From positions 62,001 through 126,000 of the forward strand of contig CANMIL010000002.1 of NCBI GenBank assembly GCA_947497895.1: DNA of 64,000 nucleotides, read 5' to 3'. How positions within the stretch are numbered: position 1 is the first letter of the stretch; each line of letters begins with the position of its first letter. Shown here in pieces: positions 10,237 through 19,785 of the stretch. The translations under genes were made by a program, and so were the position numbers. The stretch comes from an uncultured Tenacibaculum sp. Its GTDB lineage: Bacteria > Bacteroidota > Bacteroidia > Flavobacteriales > Flavobacteriaceae. The notes below the pieces were generated by a model. That model was not told the DNA's origin. It saw only the letters and a program-made list of their open reading frames with translations, and searched no databases.

Positions 10237-12921
10237 CTATTCTTTAACCAGTTTTGTTGTCATTAATTTCTGACTATCATTAACCTCTAAAATATATACT
10301 CCAGAGTTTAGTGAAGAAACATCAATATTAGATGTTAATTTTCCTGACTTCACAACACTTCCAATAGTATTAACAATTCGATAGGTAGCATTTTCCAGTC
10401 TGAATCCAACTTTTACATTTACAAAATTTCTTACCGGATTTGGATAAGCCATTAAATCTACGTGGTTTTCAAATCTTAATTGCTCAGCATCGACTACCTC
10501 TCCTGTTTTTGCTGAACTTGAAGTAATATTTACCGTATAATCTTCAACTTCCCCGTAAGAAAAACTTTCACAAGCAGATTGAGAAGCATTCCATTTCATA
10601 GAAACTCTCATTCTTGTTTGACCTAAAGAAGCACTTGAAGGAATAGAAACATTATAACTCAAATTACCTGAACTTGTTGAAGACCCTGAAGCTACTTTTT
10701 CACTACTAGAGAATGTACCATCTTTGTTATAGTCTATCCAAATTGCCCAGTACTCATTATATGAAGTACTTCTAAAACCAGCACTTACTAATAATTGATT
10801 TGTTGTTCCTCTACCAACGGTAGCTACTTTACTAGTGTTATCCTTATATCCTCCGTCGTTTCCAGAACTGTTAGTCATTCCTCCAAAAGAAACATAGTCG
10901 ATCCACTCATAACTAGAATTATTTCCTTTCGAAGTACAATAAGAAACTGTGTTTCCTAATGTAGTTGCTGTAACACTTCCTGCTCCAGATTCATTTCCAG
11001 CTGCATCCAATGCTCTTACTGAGAATGTATATGAAGTATTTGCCGTTAGTCCAGTTACATTGTATGAAGTTCCGGTAACTGAAGTTATTTTTGTTGATCC
11101 ACGATATACATCATATCCTGTTACTCCAACATTATCTGTTGATGCAGTCCAGCTTAAACTTAAACTTGTTTGAGCAATATTTGAGGCTGTTACATTTCCT
11201 GGTGTTGTCGGTGCTTGAGTATCTGCTTGAGCAGCACCAATTACTACGGTATAATCTTCCGTTTCACCGTAATTATAAGTACCACAAGAACTTGGCACAG
11301 CATTATATCTTAGTATAACACGCATTCTTGTTGCTCCTTCAGAAGCACTCGTTGGTACTGTGAAAGTTCCACTCACAGGAGTATCCTTCGAAGCAGCTTT
11401 TGTCCATACAGTTTCACCCACATCTGCAAAATCACCGTCTTTATTATAATCGATAAACACACCGTAACCTTCGTTATAAATAGTTCCTGTCCATCTTGGT
11501 GTAATAGTAATTGTATGAGAAGTTGATTTAGCCAAATTCGTTGAAATCGATGTATGATCGGTGTAACCGTTACCAGCACCAGATGCATTGTTTATAGATC
11601 CTAGTTGAACTCTTTGAATGTATTCATCGTTTACATTATTCCCTTTTGAAGCACAATAAGAGATTGTAACCGCTGTTGTTGTAAAGTTCGTTGAACTTGA
11701 ATAAGACGAGTTTGATCCGTCAGAACACTTACTGCGCACTTGAACTTGATACTGCGTAGAAGCTGATAATCCACTTAGCGAAGTAGATGTTCCTGAAACG
11801 GCATTTGTTGTCCATGTACTTGTTCCAGATTGACGGTATCTTACATCATACGTTGCTCCTGAAACAGCATTCCAAGAAACCGTTGCTCCTGAAGAAGTAA
11901 TTGATGCTACAGTTACACCCGTTGGAACTGTTGCTGTACAGTTACTTCCTCCACCTGTTTTATCAGATAAAGCTAAACTTCTTCTAACACCACCAGTTTC
12001 TAAAACGGCACGCATCCTGTTTTTTTGTCCGGTAGTAAATAAGTTCATACATGTATCATCCGAATAATCCATGTAGTTTTCCACCATATCGGCTGAACCA
12101 CAAGAAGTATGATTTGAAGAACATCCATAATTAGCAGCGTCAGATTCTGGAGTATCCGATACAAAATCGTCAACACCACATCCTCCATCACCCCAAATAT
12201 GGCGCAAGTTTAAATAATGTCCTATTTCATGAGTTGTTGTTCTTCCTTTATCGAAAGGAGCTGATAAATAAAACCCAGATCCTTTATCTGAACTACCAAA
12301 GTATTGAGGGCTCATTACAACTCCATCAGTAGCAGCTGCACCACCTGGAAACTGAGCATATCCTAAGATTCCTCCCCCTATGTTACAAACCCACATATTT
12401 AAATATTCAGCAGGATTCCATGGATTAACTCCACCTTGAGATGATTTTTTCATTGCGTCATTTGTACCCCAAGATGTTTTTGTAGAAGATTTTCTTGTAA
12501 CACCGTTTGTAGGGTTTCCATTAGGATCTACTTGAGCTAAGTAAAACTCAATTTGGGTATCTGCGGCTTGCGACCACTTATTTGTTTGATCAGAGTTAGT
12601 TCTTCTGTAGTCTTCGTTAATCACATCTATTTGTGATTGAATTTGAGCTTGGCTAATATTTTCTTGAGAATTACTGTAAATAACGTGTACAACCACAGGA
12701 ATTTTTATAATATTCCCAACAACTTGTCTACCTGGATGCCCCATCATTCTCACTTTTTCTTGAGTGAATGTTTCGATTTGGAGCATTCTTTGTTTTAATT
12801 GAGGATCTTTTGATTGTCTATACTCTAAGTTATCCATTGTATGACAATTCCGTTTGTCTTGGGCAAGCAAAGCACCCACAAAAAACCAGCACAATAGTGC
12901 CAAAGTAATTTTTGGTTTCAT
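10237..12921 (-). CDS. Secreted M43 (pappalysin-like) metallopeptidase with fn3, GEVED and T9SS domains
   Basis: This is an 894-residue exported zinc metalloprotease. The signal peptide (about 1-20, ending GALLAQ) is followed by a propeptide-like stretch. The M43 catalytic core contains the extended zinc motif [11 protein letters not shown]: His231, Glu232, His235 and His241. It continues with [16 protein letters not shown] and a downstream met-turn candidate, [16 protein letters not shown]. The C-terminal half is fn3 (about 330-415), GEVED, fn3, GEVED and a T9SS sorting domain ([15 protein letters not shown]). M43 enzymes cleave proteins such as gelatin or fibrinogen in other species; the substrate here is unknown. 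It is a tandem duplicate of the 13109-15805 gene. A TATCTTTG promoter element lies 69 bases upstream and a strong terminator follows. Confidence 0.94.
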   Translation of the reverse strand: MKPKITLALLCWFFVGALLAQDKRNCHTMDNLEYRQSKDPQLKQRMLQIETFTQEKVRMMGHPGRQVVGNIIKIPVVVHVIYSNSQENISQAQIQSQIDVINEDYRRTNSDQTNKWSQAADTQIEFYLAQVDPNGNPTNGVTRKSSTKTSWGTNDAMKKSSQGGVNPWNPAEYLNMWVCNIGGGILGYAQFPGGAAATDGVVMSPQYFGSSDKGSGFYLSAPFDKGRTTTHEIGHYLNLRHIWGDGGCGVDDFVSDTPESDAANYGCSSNHTSCGSADMVENYMDYSDDTCMNLFTTGQKNRMRAVLETGGVRRSLALSDKTGGGSNCTATVPTGVTVASITSSGATVSWNAVSGATYDVRYRQSGTSTWTTNAVSGTSTSLSGLSASTQYQVQVRSKCSDGSNSSYSSSTNFTTTAVTISYCASKGNNVNDEYIQRVQLGSINNASGAGNGYTDHTSISTNLAKSTSHTITITPRWTGTIYNEGYGVFIDYNKDGDFADVGETVWTKAASKDTPVSGTFTVPTSASEGATRMRVILRYNAVPSSCGTYNYGETEDYTVVIGAAQADTQAPTTPGNVTASNIAQTSLSLSWTASTDNVGVTGYDVYRGSTKITSVTGTSYNVTGLTANTSYTFSVRALDAAGNESGAGSVTATTLGNTVSYCTSKGNNSSYEWIDYVSFGGMTNSSGNDGGYKDNTSKVATVGRGTTNQLLVSAGFRSTSYNEYWAIWIDYNKDGTFSSSEKVASGSSTSSGNLSYNVSIPSSASLGQTRMRVSMKWNASQSACESFSYGEVEDYTVNITSSSAKTGEVVDAEQLRFENHVDLMAYPNPVRNFVNVKVGFRLENATYRIVNTIGSVVKSGKLTSNIDVSSLNSGVYILEVNDSQKLMTTKLVKE

Positions 12922-12989
12922 TTTAGAAGGGTTTTAATTAATGTTTTTAGTTTTCAAAATAAATCACAAAAAAATCATGATTTACACCT

Positions 12990-12997
12990 CAAAGATA
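12990..12997 (-). promoter_or_regulatory. Bacteroidetes -7 element for M43 metallopeptidase
   Basis: TATCTTTG on the minus strand, an exact TAnnTTTG match. The predicted transcript start near 12986 gives a leader of about 65 bases. Confidence 0.65.
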
Positions 12998-13048
12998 CAT
13001 TTTTTTATTAAAAACCTAATAAAAAGACATTTAACCTATTAAAAAAAC

Positions 13049-13073
13049 AAAAAAGCTCAGATAAAATCTGAGC
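13049..13073 (-). terminator. Terminator after second M43 metallopeptidase
   Basis: GCTCAGAT (13055-13062) and ATCTGAGC (13066-13073) form a perfect 8-bp stem with an AAA loop, followed on the minus strand by six T, a G and more T. It lies 36 bases past the stop at 13109. Confidence 0.9.
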
Positions 13074-13108
13074 TTCTTCGATATCAATTCAATTATTATT
13101 CGGAGAAA

Positions 13109-15805
13109 TTATTTCTTAATAAACTTTGTTTTGAACGTTTTTTGAGTATCATTTACTTCCAAAACATAAATTCCTGGGTTTAGTTGAGAAACATCAATTG
13201 TTTTAGTTAACGAACTAGAATTTGAAACAACTTTACCTGAAGTGTTTACTATTCTGAACGTTGCTCCCTCAACTATTTTCCTCATGTTTACTCCCAAATA
13301 ATCCTCTACTGGATTTGGATAAGTAACTACAGAAACTCCTTTTTCATAACCCAATGTTTCTGCATTATCAGTACTCGATACATCGGTATTATTGAAGTCT
13401 CTTCCAGAAAATTCAGAAATATTTACAGTATAATCTTCTACCTCACCGAAATCAAATTTTTCACAGGCCGTTTGAGGTGCATCTGACTTCATCGAAACTC
13501 TCATTCGAGTTCTCCCTAGTTTAGCATCGGCAGGAATTGTAATATTTCTCTTTAAGTTTTTATCTTTTGATGACGATCCTGTTACTACCTTTTCATCATC
13601 TCCAAATGTTCCATCTTGATTAAAATCAATCCAAATTGCCCAATGTTCTAGGTAAGAAAGAGTTCTAAACGCAGCACTAAAAACTATTTTATTGGTAGTT
13701 CCACGTTCAACATTTGCCACTTTATTTGTGAAATCACCATAACCAGCATCACTTTTGGTTTTATTTTTCATTCCACCAAACTTCACGAAATCAATCCACT
13801 CATAAGAAGCATTCTTTCCTTTTGACTTACAATATCTCAGTTTCTTTGTTCGAACTGTTAACACATTGCTTGACTCTGATTCATTTCCAGCTGCATCTTT
13901 AGCTACAACATAGAAAGAATATCTTGTTCTCGGAGATAAATCTGAAATATTTGCTGTAGTTTCTGTAACAGTCGCAATTAATTCTGAATCTTGATACACA
14001 TCGTATTCCGTTACTCCAACATTATCAGTAGAAGCATTCCAGTTTAATGTTAACGATATGGCTTTAACATTAGAAGCAGTAAGTTCCGTTGGTGCTGTTG
14101 GTGCTTCAGTATCTCCCCCTCCAATTACCACTGTGTAATCTTCAGTTTCTCCATAGGTAAAAGTACCACAGGCGTCAGGTGTAGCATTAAATCTTAAAAC
14201 AACACGCATTCTTGTTGGACCTTCTAATGCATCCTCAGGAATTGTAAACGTACCTACCATTGGTGTTGTTGTTGATGGAGTCGCCGTAAATACAGTTTCT
14301 CCTTCGTCATCAAAATCATAATCCTGATTATAATCGATAAATACTCCGTAACCTTCGTTAAATACAGTACCAGGCCATTCAGGTGTTATTGTAATCGTGT
14401 GTTCAACACCAGTTTCCAAATCCGTCGAAATTTCCGTGTAGTCCGAATATCCAGTATTGGTTTCAGACACATTGTTGATATCTCCTAATTGAACAGTCTG
14501 AATATACTCATCGCTAACATTAGTTCCTCCAGATTCACAATACATTGGAGGTGTTTCTAGAGTAGTAAACGTCGCTGAGGCACTAAACTCAGAACTTTCA
14601 GAAGGACAAATACTTCGAACCTGCACTTCATATTCAGTTGAACCTGTCAACTCAGTAATTGTACTTGGAATTTCAGAAGCCGTACTCAATAACCAATCTG
14701 TAGTTCCCACTGGGCGATATCTTATTTCATAACTTGCGTTCATTACTTCATTCCAACTAATCGTTGCCTGATCATAAGATATATCAGAAGCAGAAACTCC
14801 TGTTGGAATTGATGCATTACAAACTAGGTCAGTCGTTTTATCAGATAAAGCAAGTTCGTGTCGCACACCGCCTTCTTCTAAAACAGCTCTCATTCTGTTT
14901 TTTTGACCTAAAGTGTACAAGTTCATACAAGCATCATCGGAATAATCCATATAATTTTGAACCATATCTAACGAACCACAAGACTCATGTGAAGAAGCGC
15001 ACCCGAAGTTTGATGCATCCGATTCTGGAGTATCCTCAACAAAATCATCAACTCCACATCCACCATCACCCCAAATATGGCGTAAGTTTAAAAAGTGTCC
15101 AATCTCATGTGTTGTTGTTCTTCCTTTATCAAATGGTGCTTCTAAGTAAAACCCTGTTCCTTTATCAGAACTTCCAAAGTATTGTGGCCCCATAACAACT
15201 CCGTCTGTAGCGGCATTACCTCCAGGAAATTGGGCATATCCCAAGATTCCGCCACCAATATTACAAACCCACATATTCAAATATTCTGCAGTATTCCAAG
15301 GATCAACACCACCTTGAGAAGACATTTTCATCGCATCGGCAGTTCCCCAAGAAGTTCTTGTTGAAAACTTTCGAGTAACCCCGTTTGTTAAGTTACCACT
15401 AGGATCTACTTGTGCTAGATAAAATTCAATTTCAGTGTCTGCTGCCTGTAACCATTCATTAGTTTGATCGGCATTCGTTCGTCTAAAATCTTCATTCAAA
15501 ACATCAATTTGAGACTGCACCTGTTCCATACTAATATTCTCCTGTTCATTACTATAAATAATATGCACAACCACAGGTATTTGAATAACATCTCCCACAA
15601 TAATTTGAGAACTTTCTCTCATTCCCATTATCTTGCGGTGAGTAAACCTTTCGATTTCCTCCATTTTATCTTTAATTGAAGGATTTTTTAACTGTCTGTA
15701 GTCAAGATTATTCATCGTATGACAGTTTCTTTTTTTCTGAGCAGGCATAATTCCTGCTACAAGCAAACACAAAAGTGTTGCGAGTAATTTCTGTTTCATT
15801 TTCAT
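13109..15805 (-). CDS. Secreted M43 (pappalysin-like) metallopeptidase, tandem paralog
   Basis: This 898-residue protein has the same architecture as its neighbour at 10237-12921: signal peptide, M43 core, fn3, GEVED, fn3, GEVED and T9SS C-terminal domain (YPNPVEDYLGVNM). The zinc motif HEIGHFLNLRH gives His233, Glu234, His237 and His243. The protease halves are nearly colinear, while the accessory half has diverged: it is richer in Glu and Asp and its final GEVED carries many Lys residues. That pattern fits an older duplication with relaxed selection on the non-catalytic modules. Two adjacent ATGs (15805, 15799) could serve as start. TAATTTTG at 15829-15836 lies 24 bases upstream. The gene is divergent from the ABC transporter gene. 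Confidence 0.93.
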   Translation of the reverse strand: MKMKQKLLATLLCLLVAGIMPAQKKRNCHTMNNLDYRQLKNPSIKDKMEEIERFTHRKIMGMRESSQIIVGDVIQIPVVVHIIYSNEQENISMEQVQSQIDVLNEDFRRTNADQTNEWLQAADTEIEFYLAQVDPSGNLTNGVTRKFSTRTSWGTADAMKMSSQGGVDPWNTAEYLNMWVCNIGGGILGYAQFPGGNAATDGVVMGPQYFGSSDKGTGFYLEAPFDKGRTTTHEIGHFLNLRHIWGDGGCGVDDFVEDTPESDASNFGCASSHESCGSLDMVQNYMDYSDDACMNLYTLGQKNRMRAVLEEGGVRHELALSDKTTDLVCNASIPTGVSASDISYDQATISWNEVMNASYEIRYRPVGTTDWLLSTASEIPSTITELTGSTEYEVQVRSICPSESSEFSASATFTTLETPPMYCESGGTNVSDEYIQTVQLGDINNVSETNTGYSDYTEISTDLETGVEHTITITPEWPGTVFNEGYGVFIDYNQDYDFDDEGETVFTATPSTTTPMVGTFTIPEDALEGPTRMRVVLRFNATPDACGTFTYGETEDYTVVIGGGDTEAPTAPTELTASNVKAISLTLNWNASTDNVGVTEYDVYQDSELIATVTETTANISDLSPRTRYSFYVVAKDAAGNESESSNVLTVRTKKLRYCKSKGKNASYEWIDFVKFGGMKNKTKSDAGYGDFTNKVANVERGTTNKIVFSAAFRTLSYLEHWAIWIDFNQDGTFGDDEKVVTGSSSKDKNLKRNITIPADAKLGRTRMRVSMKSDAPQTACEKFDFGEVEDYTVNISEFSGRDFNNTDVSSTDNAETLGYEKGVSVVTYPNPVEDYLGVNMRKIVEGATFRIVNTSGKVVSNSSSLTKTIDVSQLNPGIYVLEVNDTQKTFKTKFIKK

Positions 15806-15828
15806 TAATGTTTAAGTTAATTTTATAC

Positions 15829-15836
15829 CAAAATTA
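15829..15836 (-). promoter_or_regulatory. -7 element for second M43 metallopeptidase
   Basis: TAATTTTG on the minus strand matches TAnnTTTG. The implied transcript start near 15825 gives a leader of about 20 bases before the ATG at 15805. Confidence 0.6.
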
Positions 15837-15935
15837 TAAAAAAAACGTTAAAATTATTTTTTATTATTTGCACTTTACACTAAAGCCTTTCAGATTTTGC
15901 GATATACGCAAAACACTGGTTCTGAGTATTAAACT

Positions 15936-15943
15936 TATATTTG
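15936..15943 (+). promoter_or_regulatory. -7 element for ABC transporter ATPase
   Basis: TATATTTG matches TAnnTTTG and ends 17 bases before the ATG at 15961. It therefore argues against the longer reading frame that opens at 15775, whose start would lie upstream of the transcript. Confidence 0.65.
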
Positions 15944-15960
15944 TCTTAAAAGACACATCA

Positions 15961-17622
15961 ATGCTTCAAATTAAAAACCTACATATTCACTTTCACGAAA
16001 CCAATTTTGTTCTAGACAACATCTCTTTTAATTTAGGTGAAAATGAAACTTTAGGAATAGTAGGTGAAAGTGGTAGTGGAAAATCTATCAGTTCATTAGC
16101 CATAATGGGGCTTTTAAATTCTAGCGCGGAGATCAAAGGAGAAGTTATCTTCAATGATAAAAATCTTTTAAGTTTAGAAGAACGTCAGTTTCAAAAAATT
16201 CGTGGAAAAGATATTGCCATGATTTTTCAAGAACCTATGAGTTCTTTGAACCCTACATTAACTTGTGGATACCAAGTAGTAGAAATTCTTCAACAACATA
16301 CTCAACTGACCAAAAAAGAAATTTACAATGAGGTTATTACTCTTTTCAAAAAAGTAAAACTACCAAGACCAGAACAGATTTTCTCTGCTTATCCCCATGA
16401 GATTAGTGGTGGTCAAAAGCAACGTGTTATGATAGCCATGGCTATTGCTTGTAAACCAAAAGTTTTAATTGCAGATGAACCTACTACTGCCCTCGATGTG
16501 ACTGTTCAAAAAGAAATCGTTCATCTTCTCAAAGAACTTCAACTATCTGAAAAAATGAGTGTTATCTTTATCTCTCATGATCTTTCGTTGGTTTCAGAAA
16601 TAACAGATTCGCTAATTGTTATGTACAAGGGAAAAATTGTAGAACAAGGTAATTCAAAAGAGGTCTTCTTAAACCCAAAAGAAAGTTATACCAAAGCTCT
16701 TATTAATTCAAAACCAGATTTGTCTGTAAGACTTAAAAACTTACCTACAGTTTCCGATTTTATAAATAATACTGTTGATAACACAGAGATAACTACTGAA
16801 GAACGAATATCCTTTCACGAAAGCATTTACAACAAACCTCCGTTACTGGAAATAAATAACCTAAAAAAAGAATTTATTAGTAATTCTTCTTGGTTTTCGA
16901 AACCATCAAAAGTTATCGCTGTTGATGACATCTCTTTTAAAATTTATGAAGGAGAGACTTTAGGATTAGTTGGAGAAAGTGGTTGCGGAAAAACAACACT
17001 GGGAAGAACAATTTTACATCTGGAAAAAGCAACATCTGGCCAAATTCTTTACAAGGGAAACGATATTACCAAAATTTCAAAATCTGACTTAAAGAAACTT
17101 AGAAAGGACATTCAAATCATTTTTCAAGATCCCTTTTCATCTTTAAATCCTCGAATACCAGTTGGAAAAGCGATTGTCGAGCCTATGAGTGTCCACAATA
17201 TTCTTTCCTCAAATAAAGAACGAAAAGAATATGTAATCAATTTATTGGAAAAAGTAGGTTTAGAGTCAGGTCATTTTAATAGATACCCACACGAATTTTC
17301 AGGAGGACAACGTCAACGTATTGGTATTGCGAGAACGATAGCATTACAACCGAAGTTAATTATTTGTGACGAATCGGTTTCTGCTTTGGATGTGTCCGTT
17401 CAAGCACAAGTTTTAAACCTTTTAAATCAGTTAAAGGCCGAATTTAACTTCACTTATATTTTCATTTCCCATGACTTATCTGTAGTAAAATACATGTCTG
17501 ATCAACTACTTGTCATGAATCAAGGTAAGATTGAAGAAATTGGTGAAGCAGATAGTATTTATGATAACCCAAAAACCTCATATACAAAAACATTGATAAA
17601 TGCCATTCCTAAAGGATTATAA
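15961..17622 (+). CDS. Fused double ATPase of a peptide-type ABC transporter (DppD-DppF/YejF-like)
   Basis: This 553-residue cytoplasmic ATPase carries two complete ABC domains, as in YejF or GsiA, and would energise uptake of oligopeptides through membrane permeases that are not in this window. The first domain has Walker A GESGSGKS, signature SGGQKQR and Walker B VLIADEP. The second has GESGCGKT, SGGQRQR and LIICDES. Each ends with the oligopeptide-family C-terminal tail typical of DppD/OppF proteins. The ATG at 15961 was chosen because the promoter element sits just before it and because MLQIKNL is a canonical ABC N-terminus. The frame is open further upstream to 15775. Its position beside secreted proteases suggests peptide uptake, which is inference. 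Confidence 0.9.
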   Translation: MLQIKNLHIHFHETNFVLDNISFNLGENETLGIVGESGSGKSISSLAIMGLLNSSAEIKGEVIFNDKNLLSLEERQFQKIRGKDIAMIFQEPMSSLNPTLTCGYQVVEILQQHTQLTKKEIYNEVITLFKKVKLPRPEQIFSAYPHEISGGQKQRVMIAMAIACKPKVLIADEPTTALDVTVQKEIVHLLKELQLSEKMSVIFISHDLSLVSEITDSLIVMYKGKIVEQGNSKEVFLNPKESYTKALINSKPDLSVRLKNLPTVSDFINNTVDNTEITTEERISFHESIYNKPPLLEINNLKKEFISNSSWFSKPSKVIAVDDISFKIYEGETLGLVGESGCGKTTLGRTILHLEKATSGQILYKGNDITKISKSDLKKLRKDIQIIFQDPFSSLNPRIPVGKAIVEPMSVHNILSSNKERKEYVINLLEKVGLESGHFNRYPHEFSGGQRQRIGIARTIALQPKLIICDESVSALDVSVQAQVLNLLNQLKAEFNFTYIFISHDLSVVKYMSDQLLVMNQGKIEEIGEADSIYDNPKTSYTKTLINAIPKGL

Positions 17623-17678
17623 CTTTTTATAAACATAATTTAATGGTATATTGCACCGTTAAAAAATTTTTTTATGTA

Positions 17679-17737
17679 AGTCTTACAAAATGCATGGAAA
17701 ACATTCAAGGTTGCTCTTTTCCAGCATGTGTAAGACT
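17679..17737 (+). other. Long imperfect hairpin upstream of nucleotidyltransferase
   Basis: Three successive complementary blocks form one stem: 17679-17687 with 17729-17737 (9 bp), 17690-17693 with 17724-17727 (4 bp) and 17695-17701 with 17717-17723 (7 bp), closed by a 15-base loop. No T tract follows, so it is not an ordinary terminator. It lies about 30 bases before the ATG at 17768 and would be part of that gene's leader, or a small RNA. Confidence 0.5.
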
Positions 17738-17767
17738 GCTGTTTGTAAATAATTTAGAATAAAAGAA

Positions 17768-18784
17768 ATGAGAATTATTGTCCCCATGGCAGGAATTGGA
17801 TCGAGATTACGACCACATACCCTGACCATTCCCAAGCCCTTAACTGTCATTGCTGGAAAATCTATTGTTCAACGTTTGGTAGAAAACATTGCTACTGTTG
17901 TTGAACAACCTATAGAAGAAATAGCTTTTGTTATTGGGCCTGTTGCTAAAGGTTTTCCAACAAACACTGCGGATGAACTTTTAAAAATAGCCGAAAGCCT
18001 AGGTGCCAAAGGAAGTGTATATACTCAAGAAGAAGCTATGGGTACCGCACATGCTATTTATTGTGCTAAAGATTCTTTGAGTGGTCCGTGTATTGTTGCC
18101 TACGCAGACACTCTGTTCAAAGCAGATTTTACATTGGATGTAAATGCTGATGGTGCTATTTGGGTAAAACAAGTAGAAGATCCAAGCGCTTTTGGTGTTG
18201 TTAAAGTACAAAATGGAGTAATTACAGATTTCATTGAAAAACCAAAAGAGTTCGTATCAGATTTGGCCATTATCGGAATTTATTACTTCAAAGATGGAAA
18301 TAAATTATTACAAGAAATTCAGTATTTAATTGATAATGATCTTCGCGAAAATGGAGAATATCAAATTACCAATGTACTAGAATCGTTAAAACAACAAGGA
18401 GCTAAGTTTATTCCTGGCAAAGTTGATGCTTGGATGGATTGTGGTAAAAAAGATCCTACTGTTGACACTAACAAACAAATTCTTCGTTTTGAACAAGAAG
18501 ATGGAAATAGCTTGGTTGCTTCAGATGTTGTTTTAGAAAATTCAAACATTATTGAACCTTGTTATATTGGTAAAAACGTTATTCTGAAAAATGCTACTGT
18601 CGGGCCTTACGTTTCATTGGGCGAAAATAGTGTTATTGAGAACTCAACTATTGTAAATTCATTGATTCAAACCAATGTAAACATTTCAAATGCTGAATTA
18701 GACAATTCAATGATTGGAAATCATGCAAAATATAACGGTAAATTCACATCAATAAGTATCGGTGATTACACAGAAATTACATAA
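17768..18784 (+). CDS. Sugar-1-phosphate nucleotidyltransferase (RmlA/GlmU-like)
   Basis: This 338-residue cytoplasmic enzyme is expected to activate a sugar-1-phosphate with an NTP. The N-terminal nucleotidyltransferase fold shows the signature MAGIGSRLRPHT (residues 7-18) and PKPL. A conserved EEAMGTAHAI segment and AYADTLF follow. The C-terminal part (about 250-330) has short hexapeptide-like repeats (VVLENSNIIEPCYIGKNVIL) forming a left-handed beta-helix. Such enzymes supply nucleotide sugars for cell-surface polysaccharides. The exact sugar cannot be read from the sequence. It is the first gene of a plus-strand run with the TPR, lipoprotein and M23 genes. An unusual hairpin precedes it. 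Confidence 0.85.
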   Translation: MRIIVPMAGIGSRLRPHTLTIPKPLTVIAGKSIVQRLVENIATVVEQPIEEIAFVIGPVAKGFPTNTADELLKIAESLGAKGSVYTQEEAMGTAHAIYCAKDSLSGPCIVAYADTLFKADFTLDVNADGAIWVKQVEDPSAFGVVKVQNGVITDFIEKPKEFVSDLAIIGIYYFKDGNKLLQEIQYLIDNDLRENGEYQITNVLESLKQQGAKFIPGKVDAWMDCGKKDPTVDTNKQILRFEQEDGNSLVASDVVLENSNIIEPCYIGKNVILKNATVGPYVSLGENSVIENSTIVNSLIQTNVNISNAELDNSMIGNHAKYNGKFTSISIGDYTEIT

Positions 18785-18809
18785 AACCCAAACAAACATT
18801 GTAATAGAG

Positions 18810-19757
18810 ATGACAACAAGACTTCTTTTAAAGTCTTGTTTCTTCTTGTTTTTATTTCTTTCACAAATTGCAGTTGCACAAGACAGTATTCCTGTATCGC
18901 AAGATATTGCTGACAAAAACATTTTAGAGTTTCAGGAAAACTTCTTCCAAGCAATTACACACAAAGCCATTAACAATTTTCAAAAGGCTATTGACAATTT
19001 AGAAACTTGTAATGAATTAAAGCCAAATGATGTTGCAGTTCTTTTCGAACTTTCTAAAAATTACTTCAAACTAAAAAGGCTAGTCGAAGCCATTACTTAT
19101 GCAGAAGAAGCTCTCAAAATTGAACCTGAAAACGTTTGGTTATTAGAACACTTGGTTAAAGTTCATAAAAGCAATAACGACTTTAGAAATGCTATTGCTA
19201 CTCAAAAAAAATTAATTCAAAAAATACCTAAGAAAAAACAAGATCTTGTTTTTCTATATATACAAGGCAGTCAGATTGATTCTGCCAAAATTGTACTAAA
19301 TGAGTTAAAATCGGCAAAACTTTTAAATCCTCGTTTGCGCTACATACAAAACAATTTGAATCGATATTCTAGACCTAGAAACACTCAAAAAACTGTTAAA
19401 AACACTGTGGCGAACAATGAAAACCTTGAATCACAGTTTAAAAAGAACAAATCGTATGTTAATTTAAAACAGTTACTTGAGCAACTTGATTCAAAAAACG
19501 ATTCAAAATTATTAACTTACAGTAACGAAGGTTTAGTGCTTTTTCCAGCACAACCATTTGTGTATTTAATGAATGCAAAAGCATTCAATAAATCAAAAAA
19601 CTATAAGAAAGCAATTCTTAGTTTACAAAGTGGTATTGATTTTGTTATAGACAATCCTACAATGGAAAGTCGTTTTTACAATGAGTTTGTTATCAGCTAT
19701 CAAGGATTAGGTGACCGTAAAAACGAAAGTAAGTATAGAAAAAAATTAAACAAGTAA
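18810..19757 (+). CDS. Secreted TPR-repeat protein
   Basis: This 315-residue protein has a signal peptide (MTTRLLLKSCFFLFLFLSQ, cleavage near AVAQ). Tetratricopeptide repeats are recognisable at about 40-150 (for example ALKIEPENVWLLEHL) and 225-300. It probably acts in the periplasm as a protein-interaction scaffold; no enzymatic motif is seen. The ATG at 18810 was preferred over an in-frame upstream ATG at 18762. The longer form would put 16 hydrophilic residues before the signal peptide and would overlap the preceding gene by 23 bases. It lies between the nucleotidyltransferase and the DUF4292-type lipoprotein, probably co-transcribed, which suggests an envelope function. Confidence 0.8.
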   Translation: MTTRLLLKSCFFLFLFLSQIAVAQDSIPVSQDIADKNILEFQENFFQAITHKAINNFQKAIDNLETCNELKPNDVAVLFELSKNYFKLKRLVEAITYAEEALKIEPENVWLLEHLVKVHKSNNDFRNAIATQKKLIQKIPKKKQDLVFLYIQGSQIDSAKIVLNELKSAKLLNPRLRYIQNNLNRYSRPRNTQKTVKNTVANNENLESQFKKNKSYVNLKQLLEQLDSKNDSKLLTYSNEGLVLFPAQPFVYLMNAKAFNKSKNYKKAILSLQSGIDFVIDNPTMESRFYNEFVISYQGLGDRKNESKYRKKLNK

Positions 19758-19785
19758 GAATTCGCTTTACTTAAGGTATTTAAAA

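Noticed and set aside
2400..15000. Repeated GEVED/fn3 coding blocks considered as a tandem DNA repeat or CRISPR-like array.
   Set aside because: Repeats are in coding frame, about 400-500 bases long and diverged; they are protein modules.
15775..15960. Longer N-terminus of the ABC ATPase beginning at 15775.
   Set aside because: It crosses the TATATTTG promoter element at 15936-15943, overlaps the divergent gene start and adds residues with no family similarity.
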